Shown one piece after another: positions 49,617 through 61,807 of a stretch of DNA of 64,000 nucleotides. The notes beneath the pieces are model-generated. The model ran no database searches, was not told where the DNA came from, and was given only the letters and a program-made list of their open reading frames with translations. Source of the DNA: Metallyticus violacea (lineage: Eukaryota; Arthropoda; Insecta; Mantodea; Metallyticidae). The translations under genes and the position numbers were made by a program. Where the stretch lies: positions 67,226,001-67,290,000 of the forward strand of contig CM060833.1 in assembly GCA_030762175.1 (NCBI GenBank), in the 5' to 3' direction. Numbering within the stretch: position 1 is the first letter of the stretch; every line of letters starts with the position of its first letter.

Positions 49617-49697
49617 TAAAGGGCCTAGGAATCGAGCTCATTTGCGCAATCATTAATTAATATAATTTTCATTCCATTCATAATTACAGACCTAGGA
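49617..49697 (+). mobile_element. SINE family 2, copy b, 3' half
   Basis: gggcctaggaatcgagctca and tttgcgcaatcattaattaa continue where the 5' half stopped, matching the 3' region of copy a. The inverted-repeat element starts immediately to the right. Confidence 0.65.
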
Positions 49698-49699
49698 CA

Positions 49700-50703
49700 G
49701 ATCTCACCAAGCTCGATTAACTTTAATTCCTATTTAATTAGTTTAATTAGTTAGGTTGTTGCATCTCGCCATCAACAATTGGATGCTGATCCGTCATTAA
49801 GCTACAATTAAGTTAATTGGCGTATATCGGACCATTTAACGAGTTAATTATCAATTAACTTTTCATCATGGCAAGCCGAATATTGAATATGCTATTTGAA
49901 TACCACACTATTCCAAGACGGCTGAGGTTAATTTCGGAAAAAAATATTTACTTAATAGTATGGAGGAAATAGATTTCCAAATGCGGTTTTGACTGAGTAA
50001 AGTTTCAGCATTAGATATTTTAAGTTCTATAGAGGATGACCTAGAATTCTCAACAGATAATTTTCACAATGTTTAAATAATGGTAAAAGTTTTATTATTA
50101 TTTCGCCCTAAATATTACATAAAACAGAAATATTTATGTTGTAGATTACGTTAAGTTAACACTAATGAGTTTATGTCTTCACATATTTCGAAAGTTGGTT
50201 ATCTGAACTGTCAAACATTCTGTGTAAAATGAAATGTAATTGAAAATCACGTATTGTTTTTGTCTACGGAATCCAGTTAATGTACCGTACTAGTTAACGC
50301 TACAGGAAATACGTGTATAACAGCAGGTGATTTCTTAGTAGAGCAACTGCCCAACGAATTGCGTATCGAGTGAGCCCTGATAGCTCGTCTTTCTCCCTTA
50401 CATATTAAATTTTCTTCTTTCCCTCCATTTATAACGTGTAATTGTCATGAAAAACAAATGAGTAGCGATCTCCGGTATTTTACAAAGAATATATAGAGTA
50501 TTCTTTGCTGTGTCTATGGCCTTTTAAATCGCAGATTTTCTTTAATTCAGAAGGCCGCGATGACTTAAATCCGAATTATCTAATTGACTGCGTGTTTAGT
50601 TTAGAGAGATGCAAAAGATTTAATTGGGGACTAACTTCTTTGATTAACTTAAATCTTAAGTAGCTAATTCTCAATTTGTAAGGAATTGGTGAAATCGGCC
50701 CTT
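49700..50703. mobile_element. Inverted-repeat non-autonomous element, copy 2 (complete)
   Basis: The left end reads gatctcaccaa and the right end ttggtgaaatc, the inverted match. The inner 150-170 bp of each side are imperfect inverted copies, rich in ttaatta words and sharing ttgcatctc / gagatgcaa. The right 590 bp repeat positions 1-594. There is no ORF, so it would need a transposase supplied from elsewhere. I cannot assign a superfamily. Confidence 0.6.
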
Positions 50704-52550
50704 ACACCTATAGCATTCAGCTCCAATTGCGAGAAAACCAATGCAACCCAAGCGACAACAAATAAAACAAAAAACAATAAAAAAAACTATGGCATGTTGG
50801 ATCAGTCACGCTGGAGTATAAACAAATGCAACTCGCGCCTAACATATCTGTTCATCAGAAAACTGATACTGTTGGGTTTAGGTATTGTCTCTGAACAAGA
50901 ATTGGCCGTGGTATTTCCAACTTATTTTTACAATGCATTTTTAATTTTATTTATCATTCTAAAGACATATTATAGATGGCATACAACCCCGGTTTTTGCA
51001 ATAGAGCGTTTATTACTGAAACAAAAGCTGCTCAATTTTTAAATTCAATTAAATAATCGTACGCATTAACTCACTTGGTGTATTTTTTAATTTTGCCGTT
51101 GAAAAGTAAAAAATTAATATTAAAATAGTCATTTAAGATTTCTACAACTGTTGATAGAAAAAACAAAGTAGTGAAATATGATACATTTAAATCTAGTACT
51201 GGGGAGTAAATTAGGATGAGAAACATTGATATATTGACATTACCTAACTTGATGTGTCACATAAGTTTTGCCACAACTGAATTCTCCCTTTTTGACACCA
51301 TATTGCCAGTCCCGTGGGTTACTATATTGCAAAAAGTAATAAAAATTTGAGAGAACACTTCTTTTAAATATTAGTAACCAGATATTGGTTAAATGTTTAT
51401 TCTCCGAGGATGAAAACTTTCCTTATAGTTATAGATGGGAAAGATCATGCACGTTTCTTATTAATATTTACTGTAAAATAGAAAATGAAAGCATGCTAAT
51501 TGAAAGCGCAATAAATAGCTATAATTCACGTAACTCGGTAAGAGAAATTGTTAAGTATACATTTAAGTACAGCCGCTTAAAGCAAGTGATCTGAAGCGAC
51601 AAAAAACAAATCACTTTCAAGTGTCTGAAGGCTTGAAACATATTTTAAGCTTGCACTAAACATTTGGATAAATAGTCTGATTCTCATTGATTCCCCTAAT
51701 TAGTGCAAATCCATTCATTTCTACCAGCAACAAGTGACTAACCATGCTGCACCAAATTGGTTATTTCCGTATTTCTATGACTATTTGAAAATAAACTTTC
51801 GACCTCAAGCATTTTTACTGTAAAATTTTTGTTCCTTTCAGTACAATTGTTTTCAAATATTCTCTATGCATTTTACATACTTTCAGAATATTAATTTGTA
51901 TAATAAAATATTTTACTGATATATTCTGTCAGGAAACTGTTCATAAAATAAATACTATTCATTTTCTTTTGGATTTATTTATAGTTAATTGTTTAATATA
52001 TTTAAAAATGAATACCAAGCTTTGAGAGAAATGTTTGATGAAATATTAACATAAAAGTTGGATAGAAAAAGTTTTGTGTGGATAAGCTCACATTTTCAAT
52101 TTCGTTTCCCGAAAAATAGATTTTAAAAGTCAATGTTTACTGTTCACCTTAGAGTCATACTAATTATTATTAGAATGCAATGGTTGTGATAATCGTGGCA
52201 ATAATTATTTATTTTAAAGTAAAAAATATCTGCTTTAAGAAGTTATTCAGTTCTTTTTTCTGTTCGGGCTTACCAAAAATCTGACACCCAAATATCTGTT
52301 CCAAGTTCCATGTACCTAAAAAGTTCAAATTCCTTCTGGATAACTGTTTAATAATAGTTTACTGAGTTTAAAAAAGCACACAATTGCTAAATATTTATTT
52401 AGTTTAGATTATCTTCAGCGCTTTTATGTATTTTGTGACCACTAATTGCTTGCTTAGGTTATCAGGGTGTTGATTTGAATGATAGTGAACAATGCATAAT
52501 ATTTCCCATTGTCTTAAGTCCTGAGATTACGTTGTTTCGTCCTATTCGAA
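50704..52550. other. No gene seen
   Basis: A 118-codon plus frame (50686-51042) begins inside the end of the repeat and has no motif. The rest is AT-rich. Confidence 0.55.
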
Positions 52551-52627
52551 TTTCTTCTTCTTCTTCTTCTTCTTCTTCTTCTTCTTCTTTTTCTTCTTCT
52601 CTTCTTCTTCTCTCTGTCTGTCTCTCT
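52551..52627. repeat. (TTC)n / (TCTG)n microsatellite
   Basis: A long TTC tract with interruptions, then short CTCTGT units. Confidence 0.96.
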
Positions 52628-54240
52628 TCCTACAACGACTTCTGGTCGATGCTAATTAGTTAACTCATGTTCTGCAAAAAGTCTTCAAATGCACATTTTA
52701 CAGGAGAGGGAAAATAAAGTTTGAAACTGCCACAAAAATCAAGAATTAATGTTTGATAAATGGTTTTGGGGAGATATAGCGTTTAAACAAGACCTTTCAA
52801 ATGGAAACGCGTATAGTTCACTATGCTCTGTAGTTTTTGACCTAGATCCATTTTCTCGTCTGTAGTACAGCTACCTACCTATTTATATTCATATTAAACA
52901 ACACACTTTGAATCAAACGTTAACCATTTATTTTCATTCTTACTGGAAAATGCTCCAAGTTACAACCGGGGGAGTACTACATTTTATCTAATTGCACATA
53001 TTTGCCAATTCTTTTTGAATTACATATCTAAGAAAACACTTTAAATCGTATGGAAAAGAATTAAAAAGGTGAACGTAAAATTGGCCTACCAATATTTAAT
53101 TCCACATGTTCCTAAGATTCGCTTCTTTTTAACTCAAACATTAAGCATATATTTATTTGAATTGCTATCGCAAAATCTCAAAAACCAGATTTTAACCATA
53201 TTAATTTCATTGTGTTGCAGTTTGCATTGCATGCATCATCATTTAGTTCCTCCAAGTCAGGATCAGTAATGGGAATGTTGTCTACTCTTATAGTGTCACG
53301 GAAAATGCTGTCAATCTGGTAACAGGTATTGCGCTTGAGATTAATACTGCCAAAGTTTTTTCATTATAAAAAAGAAAACTTAACTGCTTCCCTCATTTCC
53401 TTAGGCAGAGGGGAAAGGCCTGCATTAACCGGGTTTTCACGCAAGTTGGCAATGTTCAAGTAACTGGACTTGCATATATTTTCCCGTCCGCATTCTGTTG
53501 GTAAAAAATAAACATAGTCGATTTACCTACAGTGTTATTACCGCAAATTGCATTCTACACGATTTTTTCTCAACATCTCAGCAACTTTTTGGAATCAAGA
53601 TTTGCCCGATTTTTTAAAATGTGAATCTCCTTACGGAGAATTGCTGGATGCCAATAACTCATTTTCGACCAAAATTGAACTTAACCCGGTTTTTCACACT
53701 CTTTGCACATATTATTTTAGTAATTGTTTTCAAACGTGTCAGATGTGGGGTTTGAATGTCTAAAAATTAGAATCCATCAAAAAAATCGTAAATCTGAATC
53801 AGATTGTCACTGAATTTTATTTCCTTAACTTCTAAATTCTTCGTGTATGAAAATTGTGATAACTTTAAAAGAATAGAAATGCTATGTAAATGTAATGGCA
53901 ATATTAATTAAAAAATAGAAATATATATTAAATACAAGTATATATTCAACAGATTTTGATAAAACACAAATAGTAGGGTATTTAATCTTACTGTATAAAA
54001 ATAATAATAATAAATAAAGTATGGCAACAAATTGTTGTGGTGTATCGGAGAACATTGTTGAAAGAAAAACTTCTATGCTTATATTATTTGTTTGCTTTTT
54101 CCGAGGTTAAAGTAGGAATTATTATTATTGGTAAATATTACAAAGTTTTTAAGTATTATATCCCAATTGCCAATAATAGATGCTTAGAGAAGTATTTAAA
54201 CTTATTGTAGAGCACTCTTAGCTAAATTTGGATAACGACT
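52628..54240. other. No gene; short coding-looking minus frame at 53150-53360
   Basis: Mostly AT-rich. On the minus strand about 65 codons are open and include CYQIDSIFRDTIRV and then ITDPDLEELNDDA. These look protein-like, but I cannot assign them, and there is a stop just before. Confidence 0.35.
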
Positions 54241-54264
54241 TGTGTTTTAGTGTATTCTAACCTG

Positions 54265-54560
54265 TTGAAGGTTGACGGGCTGCCGCGACGTGTCCGCCGA
54301 AACGACGACGTGCAAGACGGCAACCACGAAGAAGAGTAGTAAGTCATCCCTTCCCATCACAGGTAAGTGGGAGATGGTATGTGCGCTGTTCCCGGTTATG
54401 AACGTGTTAGCCGACACAAGATAACTGAGCGTGTATGAGCTTCTGGCGACGTTATCGGCTCCTTATAAACACGCCTCGCTTCTGGTGGGAGTGCAACTGG
54501 TTGGAAAGTCGCGCGCAGGCGGGAGCATCCTTGCGCCTGCGTTCCGCATTAGCATCAACT
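54265..54560 (+). promoter_or_regulatory. CpG-rich island: candidate promoter or first exon
   Basis: GC rises sharply from gacgggctgccgcgacgtgt (about 54274) and CpG is frequent, unlike the flanks. It contains a near-consensus 5' splice site (cacag|gtaagtgg, about 54362) and a TATA-like box ttataaa in a GC-rich setting near 54463. The plus frame before the splice site is open for about 27 codons (RLTGCRDVSAETTTCKTATT...). No protein family is recognised. A host 5' exon or promoter is possible, and an unknown transposon end is the alternative. Confidence 0.35.
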
Positions 54561-54865
54561 TTTATTTTCCTTCCCTTTGGAATATGAAACATAGCGTCCA
54601 GTCCATGAGTCTTTTTTGTATTTACGCCTACGGAGTCTGCCTTAAAGAGTGCTTATGGTTATATTAATGAGAAATTCCGCAGCCTTCTGCCCACTTCTTA
54701 AACATTCATCATCCCACCATGAGAGCCTGTACCAATGCTACTATAATTTTGGATATTTTTATCAGTACTAGCTTTATAAAGAACTACAGAGGCCTTTCAA
54801 TTAATAGCAATTAATATTTTCCCCCCTAAATCATAAATACTCGTCTAGTGCTTTTCTACACCGTA

Positions 54866-55151
54866 GGTTCTGATGGTGTAGTGGTATCCATACTTGCCTT
54901 CTAAACCCGAGATCGCGGGTTCAAACCCGGCCGGGATCGATGGATTTTTTCGGGTGTAAAAATCCGAAGTATGGCTTCCTTCGGAAGGGAAGTAAAGCCG
55001 TGGTTCCCGTGTCGTACATTTACGGCACGAAAAAGAACCTCAAGCCTGAAAGAAGAGGCCTCTGAGCAAAATTTGTCGGCCGTTTCACGCCCGGAATTGA
55101 ATGAGACACTGATGACCTAAGATGTTAAAGAGCGTCCGTAAGTAAACCAAA
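54866..55151 (+). mobile_element. tRNA-derived SINE, family 1, full-length
   Basis: It has a complete head (ggttctgatggtgtagtggt), a perfect B box (gcgggttcaaacccgg), an undisrupted body (cttccttcggaagggaag) and a tail of gtccgtaagtaaaccaaatc. With 35524 it is among the least diverged copies here. Confidence 0.94.
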
Positions 55152-57125
55152 TCAACATTACGCCACTATTTCCATACCGTCCCAGCGTTTGTGTTTTGCC
55201 AGCATAGAATTCCTATGAAATGTCTCGATATCAACATCGTTACTGGCCAAAAACGTATCTCTATTTTTTTTCTTTATGAACAAAAAATTGTAAAAACGGT
55301 AACAGTAAAAAGAGGAAAATAATTAAAATACTTTTATCTGTTTAATTATACCTGTGCTGCAGACCGCTCTTTTCGTTTTGTCTCTTGACTGCTAGGTGTG
55401 ATCGCTAATTTATAACTAACGGAGTTGACACTTATTCCAGATTAAATAAAAGAAAGTGGTGTGTGATGGCATGTGACTATGTTTTAGTAATTTTAATTTA
55501 GCTGTGAGTGATTCTGATGTGATAATGCTCTGTTTCATGTATCGTTATAAAAACACAATTATAAAAATAGAATATTCAAACCGTTACAACATATTTAAGC
55601 CGTGTAATGTGCGTTGCTCTAACTTAAAATACATGCTCAAATATGCCACGCATGTTGTGTTCTTGGCCAATTATAATTAACGTTAGTTCCTATATTTTTA
55701 TTGCTGACGGAAGATATGTTCAAGGCAAAAATGCTGTAGTAGCCTAAATCGGGACAATTTTACTGCTACAAAATGTTGAGCTTTTTGTATAAAATATTTA
55801 TGGATTCTTCGTGTACAAATGTACTAATAAAATAATTTAATTACAGGAAGGTACATTTCACACAATTTTTAAAAATCAGCCATTATATTTATCAAAACAA
55901 TTACCTTTCTAAAAAAAAAGACCCAATGGTCTTGCACTTGAAATGCAATGACTTGAGAAATAAATAGAAAGGAACAAAAGAACTTTGAAGATTTTCAAAG
56001 TTAGGTCAAAGATAGGAATGTGACACCTTTCATTTTAATAAAGTGATTACATTTTTGTCGAAAATAGATAAGTGTATTTGAAGCACAAAATTACTATCAG
56101 TCCATGTGTTTCACAATAATGTAAAACTTTCTAGCAAACAAGAGCGTCTGGAGAATTGTTTCTGAGGAGGGCAACATGTTTTTGAAAGTGGATGGTGATT
56201 AAAATTTACCAGGTTTGGAAAATCAATTAAACAATCTAATTTTTAAAATCGATATAACAAAGAAAATATCGGTTAATCAGTTTCGTTCACGTTGAATTAT
56301 TTATTTATCACATTCAAAAAACTATAATTTCTTAACATAATATGTGTTCAGAATTAAGTATAAACAAATATAAATAAGTTAGTATAAGTTAACAAAATGA
56401 ATTTCAAATTTGCAAGATTATTGCCGTGTAATATTTCTATAAAACTAGCTTAAACTATAAAATCGATACTCAATTTTTATAATACACTATCAGTGACATC
56501 ATGAGAGTAGCTTGTGATAATTGGACCAAGGTTGACTACTTGTTGAGTCATCCAGCATCTTTTGGAGGGAAAAATGTAAAGCATTAATTTTACTTAATTG
56601 GTTACAAATTATTGACTTTTAATGATAAAATATGTAGCAAACTGGTGTTCTTAAGTGAACAGTTACATACAACCAGACACAATATTCATTAGAAACTTTA
56701 CTATGGATATTAACGTTATTTTATTCTTTTCGTCATACACCCAAGCAAGGTTGAATAAAAATAATAAACCAGAGTAGTATCGAATGCGATGAAACACATG
56801 CACGCATTTATATTTACTGCAATCCTACTTAATGCATTATTGTTTCCGAATCATTGTGAGCAGTTCAACAAGGCACTTCATAATAAAAGCATTGTTGACT
56901 CTCAGCTAGCCCGACTGATGGCAGTGGAAAAAACGTAAAAACGTAACCAACTCAAGGAGTGTCCTTATCGTGCGCAAAACTCCAAGTTCTCTACCTGCAA
57001 ACAATTTCACAGGCACGATAATGGAATTAAATGCCTTCAGAAGTTTTTTATTTTGGTGACACGTTAGTTTAAAGACAGTGTTTTAGAAAAACTTAAGCAA
57101 TGGATTGGAGTTGATGCCACTTTAA
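55152..57125. other. No gene seen
   Basis: AT-rich DNA with no recognisable coding frame or repeat. Confidence 0.6.
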
Positions 57126-57134
57126 CCATGACTG

Positions 57135-57355
57135 GTTTTTTTTTATTTGATTAATTTACGGACGCTCTTTAACATCTCAGGTCATCAGCGTTCCATTCAA
57201 CTCAGGGCGTGAAACGGTCGACAAATTTTGCTAGAGGCCTCTTCTTTCAGGCTTGAGGTTCTTTTTCGTGCCGTAAATGTACGATACGGGACCCACGGTT
57301 TTACTTCCCTTCCGAAGGAAGCAATACTTAGGATTTTTACGCCCCGAAAAAATCT
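57135..57355 (-). mobile_element. SINE family 1, antisense, 5'-truncated, perfect duplication
   Basis: On the minus strand only the body and tail are present. The whole tRNA head with both promoter boxes is missing, the copy ending at ccccgaaaaaat. Perfect 9-bp duplications, ccatgactg, lie at 57126-57134 and 57356-57364, directly at the truncation. It was therefore inserted already truncated and cannot be transcribed from its own promoter. Confidence 0.93.
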
Positions 57356-57364
57356 CCATGACTG

Positions 57365-59639
57365 TGATGTTATCAAAGAAGAGGGTGGGAAACAAATTAC
57401 ATCATTATGTCAGATTATCTACCATCAGATATGTGAGTGCCTAAATTCTGATCCTGTGACGTTGAAAGGTGATTTATTCATTTAAAAATATCCTTGTTGA
57501 GAATATAAACCGTTCATTACTAAAGAATTTAGAAAAATGCATATTAGTTTATTTAGCTCCTGCAAGAATTAGTAATTATAAATAGTAAATTAGTATATAA
57601 GAGAACATTGAACATGTATAGCCCTTATTTATTATTGAATCTTAGTTTAAAACAAATTAACAAACGTTAAAGGATTTAATTATTCACAATTAATTAAATA
57701 TGTAAGTCATCAAATTATCAATAATGATAAGTTTTCATTGAAATAAAATACAGTATTTTAAAAATTTGACAGTGCATATTTTATTATTTTAGTGCATATA
57801 TCCTCGTTTATAAGTGCATTCGTACATGCATATTTTGCTGATTTTTAATGCGTCATTATGCATCCAGTTCTTACTTATCAGATACCCTTTAGCACTGATA
57901 GGCACCTTCTGATTTCAACTCCAAAACATCCTCCTGGTGAACTAGAATGAATGATGTGCAAAAATGGCTAGGTGAACAGGATCCCAGCATCTACCGATAG
58001 GGTTTTGAATGTGGTGGCTTTCGCGACTAGAAAAGTACTTTAAAAAAGTGATTACCCGTAATGTTGGATCACGGATGGTATAAATGAACGATATTTAAAA
58101 AATAAGTGATTTATTAACCTTAATTTTTAATTATCTCTTAATAATTCCCTAAAACAGAAAATATAAAAGGCTAACATTTGTAACAAATTTAGAACACGAT
58201 GTACATAGAGAGAAATCTTAGCTTATTAAATAATGAGATGTTTAAAACATTCAGAAATTTATCTCAGACGTATAAATGCAATTGACTTAGAAACTTGAAG
58301 CAAAACTAGAGAAAAGGCAAAAGATGAAAAAAAAAAAAAAAACTACAGTATTAAACTTGAGGTACACAGAAGTGCATTTAAAATGTGCACATTAGAGAGG
58401 TGAGTACTTTTAATTGTGTTAAATTGCTTAAACGTGGATTTTTATTAATGATGGCAAATAGCTGAAAAAATACTTAAAAATAGAGAACAAAATGTTTCCG
58501 AAAACAACTTTCAAACGCCATAAAATAAATACAAAGTTAGCACCGACCATTAGGAAAAGTCTATACAAATACCACTGTAATTCTAAGGGTATGTTCTTCC
58601 TTCGATAATGCAATAAAAATATTAAAGAACTAAACGACAAAAACCGGTACCTCTGTTTTCTTTGACTAAACTATGAAAAATGGCGAATATCTAATTGCGA
58701 TGCCATGCATATTATTTAATTTTGAGCGTTCTTTATAATCAAATAAAAAAACATTTAAAAATAGGTTTATCACCCATTCTGTTTTAATACTTACATAATT
58801 TACATTAAAAGATGGAAAAATAAATTAATTCCAGTTTTACAGCTCAATAGATCTCAATATTTTATTTTATACCAGTGATGTAGCAATAATACAAATTAAT
58901 GAAAACTTGCAAACATCAACGTATAAATGGGATGACCACATTATTTAAAAATACCAAAAGCAAAAACGATTTCATGTCGTAAGATTTTCTGTAAACTCAA
59001 AAATAATAACAAGGAAATATGACATGACCTAATAAATTTAACCATTTAGGCTACGATGTGAGTTCTGACACTGGCAGAGAGATAAATATAAATAAATGTT
59101 ATTCTAATGTGAAATAACAATTGAAACACCTCAAAGTAAAATACACAGAGATATAAAGATAAACCTCTATTAGTAATGACAGTTTCAATATCGGTATGTG
59201 GAAGGAAATAATGAAAAACACATGAAAAATATACAAGCAGTAGAGACTGAGATTATCCAAATGGTCAAAGGCTATACGAGAAAATATTAATAAGAACTGA
59301 AAAACTCATTCCTGTAGGCAATCAGAGTTTGTATATAGTTGTGAAAATTGGTTGTCTTTCGGTGGATGCACGATTCCCGGTAAGACTGGAGTTGAAGTTC
59401 CGCTCTCGCAGGCAATTAGCATGCTCAGTCGCGTTTATCATGTAAACTGTTTCATTTGCATTTTTTTAGGAAAAGATATCGCACTATTGGAGGAGAGAAT
59501 TTCATGCTAAATTTCCAGGAGTACCTTCTCCATTTAAACTATCAGATTCCTTCTACATAAACAAGAGTTAAACAAGAATGAGTACTTTCATCAATTCTAT
59601 TTTTAATGGTTTTAGGTAATATAATAAAAAAGTTATGAA
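57365..59639. other. No gene seen
   Basis: AT-rich DNA without a recognisable feature, with an A-run at 58327-58340. Confidence 0.6.
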
Positions 59640-60441
59640 TGGGAAGAGAGGTGTACAATGGGATGGATTTGATAAACTGTAAGATCTCGATTTTGTTGAT
59701 GATCTGTGTGTAGTGGTACAAAGTTTCAAAGATATAAATAAGAAACTGCTAGACTTAAAAGTGGAAGCTCAGGATAGTGGAATGAAAATCAATGCTGAAA
59801 AAACCAAAGAAAACAAAGTAAAAAAAAAATAGATAAATTACACTAGATGACCAAGAGACATAAAGAGTTGAATACTTCAATTGTTTGGGATGCACAGTAT
59901 CCCAAAACAGAGGAACAGAACAAGAGTTACAAAATAAAATAAATAAAGCAAAATGTACTTTCTTACAATTAAGAATATTGTGGAATTCACAAAACATTTG
60001 AGAAACACAAAAGCTAGAAATTTTATATTAAATGCATTATATGGTTGTGAAACAGGGAAAACTGTCCAACAAATGAACAAAAAATTTCACACGTTGATTA
60101 ACCACTGCCTCAGATATACAGCAAAAATATGGTGGCCAAAAACTAATAGCAATGCCAAAATTTGGAAGATTACAAATCAGACCCCAATTCACCTTGAAAT
60201 AAGGAAACGAAGGTGGACATGGATTGGACACACATTGTGAAAAGAATCTTTAAATATAACCAGACAATTGATGGATTGGAATCCATAAGGCAGAAGGAGA
60301 ACTGGCAGATCGAGAATAGCTTCGAGAAGAACAATTGAAGTGGAATTGAAAACAATGAACGAAATTTGGAAAGAGGTTAAAATCCAGTCAAGAAATGGAA
60401 ATAAATGGCGTAAATTTGTTTCGGCCCTATGTTGCACTTGA
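59640..60441 (+). pseudogene. Non-LTR retrotransposon reverse-transcriptase C-terminal part (LINE Y)
   Basis: In the plus-strand frame from 59645, LDFVDDLCVVVQSFKDIN contains FVDD, a variant of the catalytic FADD of reverse transcriptase. It is followed by GMKINAEKTKE. After stops and a phase change near 59820-59950, it continues as [17 protein letters not shown] and [16 protein letters not shown] (to 60237). It then carries through in-frame stops at 60238 and near 60286 to RTIEVELKTMNEIW and the terminal VSALCCT. This matches the LINE class whose C-terminus has RRWxWIGHxLRK ... LxWxPQGxRxRGRP. The 5' part is missing. The family differs from LINE X and LINE Z. Confidence 0.85.
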
Positions 60442-60504
60442 AAATTAAAGAAAAGCATCATCACCAACATCTCCATTGGGAAGTGTGTGCAATTTTCAGT
60501 TCGG

Positions 60505-60842
60505 GGAACAGAGTCAAGTCATGTCATGGACAAGAAGCCGAAACCAAAATACCGGCTTTAACAGGGGAGAAGCTTGAGAAATAGGCCAACGATTACAAAC
60601 TTCTCTCTAAAGTCTGTAACCCGATTAATTCGGCAAGTTGGTGTATCTGTCAGCTGTTGCATCTTCATCCATATAAAAGTGCTGCTGTACCTGAAATGAA
60701 ACCCGTGGATGTGCTGAAACTGAATATCAAGGAAGTAGTTTGCAGTATTCGGCGGATGAATTGCAGCGAGTGTTTGAAAATATTTACAAAAGAATTCAGG
60801 CATGCTTCACAGTGAAGGGTAAGCATTTCGAGAAGCAACTAT
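60505..60842 (+). pseudogene. DUF4817-type DDE transposase, internally deleted (copy 2)
   Basis: The N-terminal part reads VTRLIRQVGVSVSSC and then LHLHPYKSAAVPEMKP in shifting phases, as in the helix-turn-helix region of these transposases. Within about 15 residues it enters LKLNIKEVV and SADELQRVFENIYKRIQA, then CFTVKGKHFEKQL and a stop, which are the extreme C-terminus. The catalytic core is absent, as in copy 1 at 32930-33240. Confidence 0.75.
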
Positions 60843-61800
60843 GATGATGAGTGCAATATTGATTACTACATATTTACTTCTAATTTAATTCCGTTCGCAC
60901 GACATGATTCCCTCGGCAGGTGAACGATGCCGTTGCACAGTTGCACTTGCACAGTAACTTCCCCGTCGGCAAAATCAATTTCTGACTGCGTTGCTTAATA
61001 AGGATGCTGTTCACCCAAAGTCTCTTGATTCTAAATTCTTTACGAATGAACAGATAATATTCTGCAATAAAGTTATTGTTTTATTCCGTATCCTGACTCG
61101 GATTACCCATTAGTAAGCTTCCTCATACACATTTTAACGTGTTCTCATTATGTTTACAGGTATCTTAAATAACACACAACTAAATTCTGCACTATAATGA
61201 TACAACCATATTCTGCATATACATTAAATTATTAACCCAATTCTAACCGTTCATTATATTTAAGGATTAGAAGATTTGTTTTTACCACTAATATCCCTGT
61301 ATAAAGTATATGAGTAGAACTAGTGTGTAAATCAATCAACGCACTTAAGAAATCGCATCACACAATCACAGTTAACATAAATGTAATTTCTTATATTAGA
61401 AACAAAAAAGACAATGCCATATGGGCCAACAGTCACTCTTACTGCTCCATTGCTTATGTAACATAATGGAGAGTATTTGCTGTATCAAGCTTTATTAGAA
61501 CGATGGACATGGTCTTCTTTACCCTCCCTCGGTAAAGGGTTGTGCCATGTGTATTATTACAAAATGGTGTACAGGTTTGACTGTTAAAGTTTTAATCTCA
61601 ATCTGATAAGAGTGTTATTCAAACTCTAACGATACACCTTCTAAAGATGTTTTATTGCTGACTTATCACTTAACCACGAAATTGCTCGCACCTGGCACGA
61701 CTTGTTGATGAATAAAGTGTGCTATAATTTCCAAAGCTAACAAATTAATTTCAACAGTTGAGAAAGTGTTCATCAACGGCCCCAACTAGAGTTTAAATAT
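60843..61800. other. No gene seen
   Basis: This probably begins with the terminal region of the deleted transposon. The rest is AT-rich and unassigned. Confidence 0.5.
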
Positions 61801-61807
61801 TTCGCTA

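Noticed and set aside
60189..60476. 95-codon minus ORF and overlapping minus ORFs
   Set aside because: They are antisense to the LINE Y C-terminal coding sequence, which is clearly recognisable on the plus strand.
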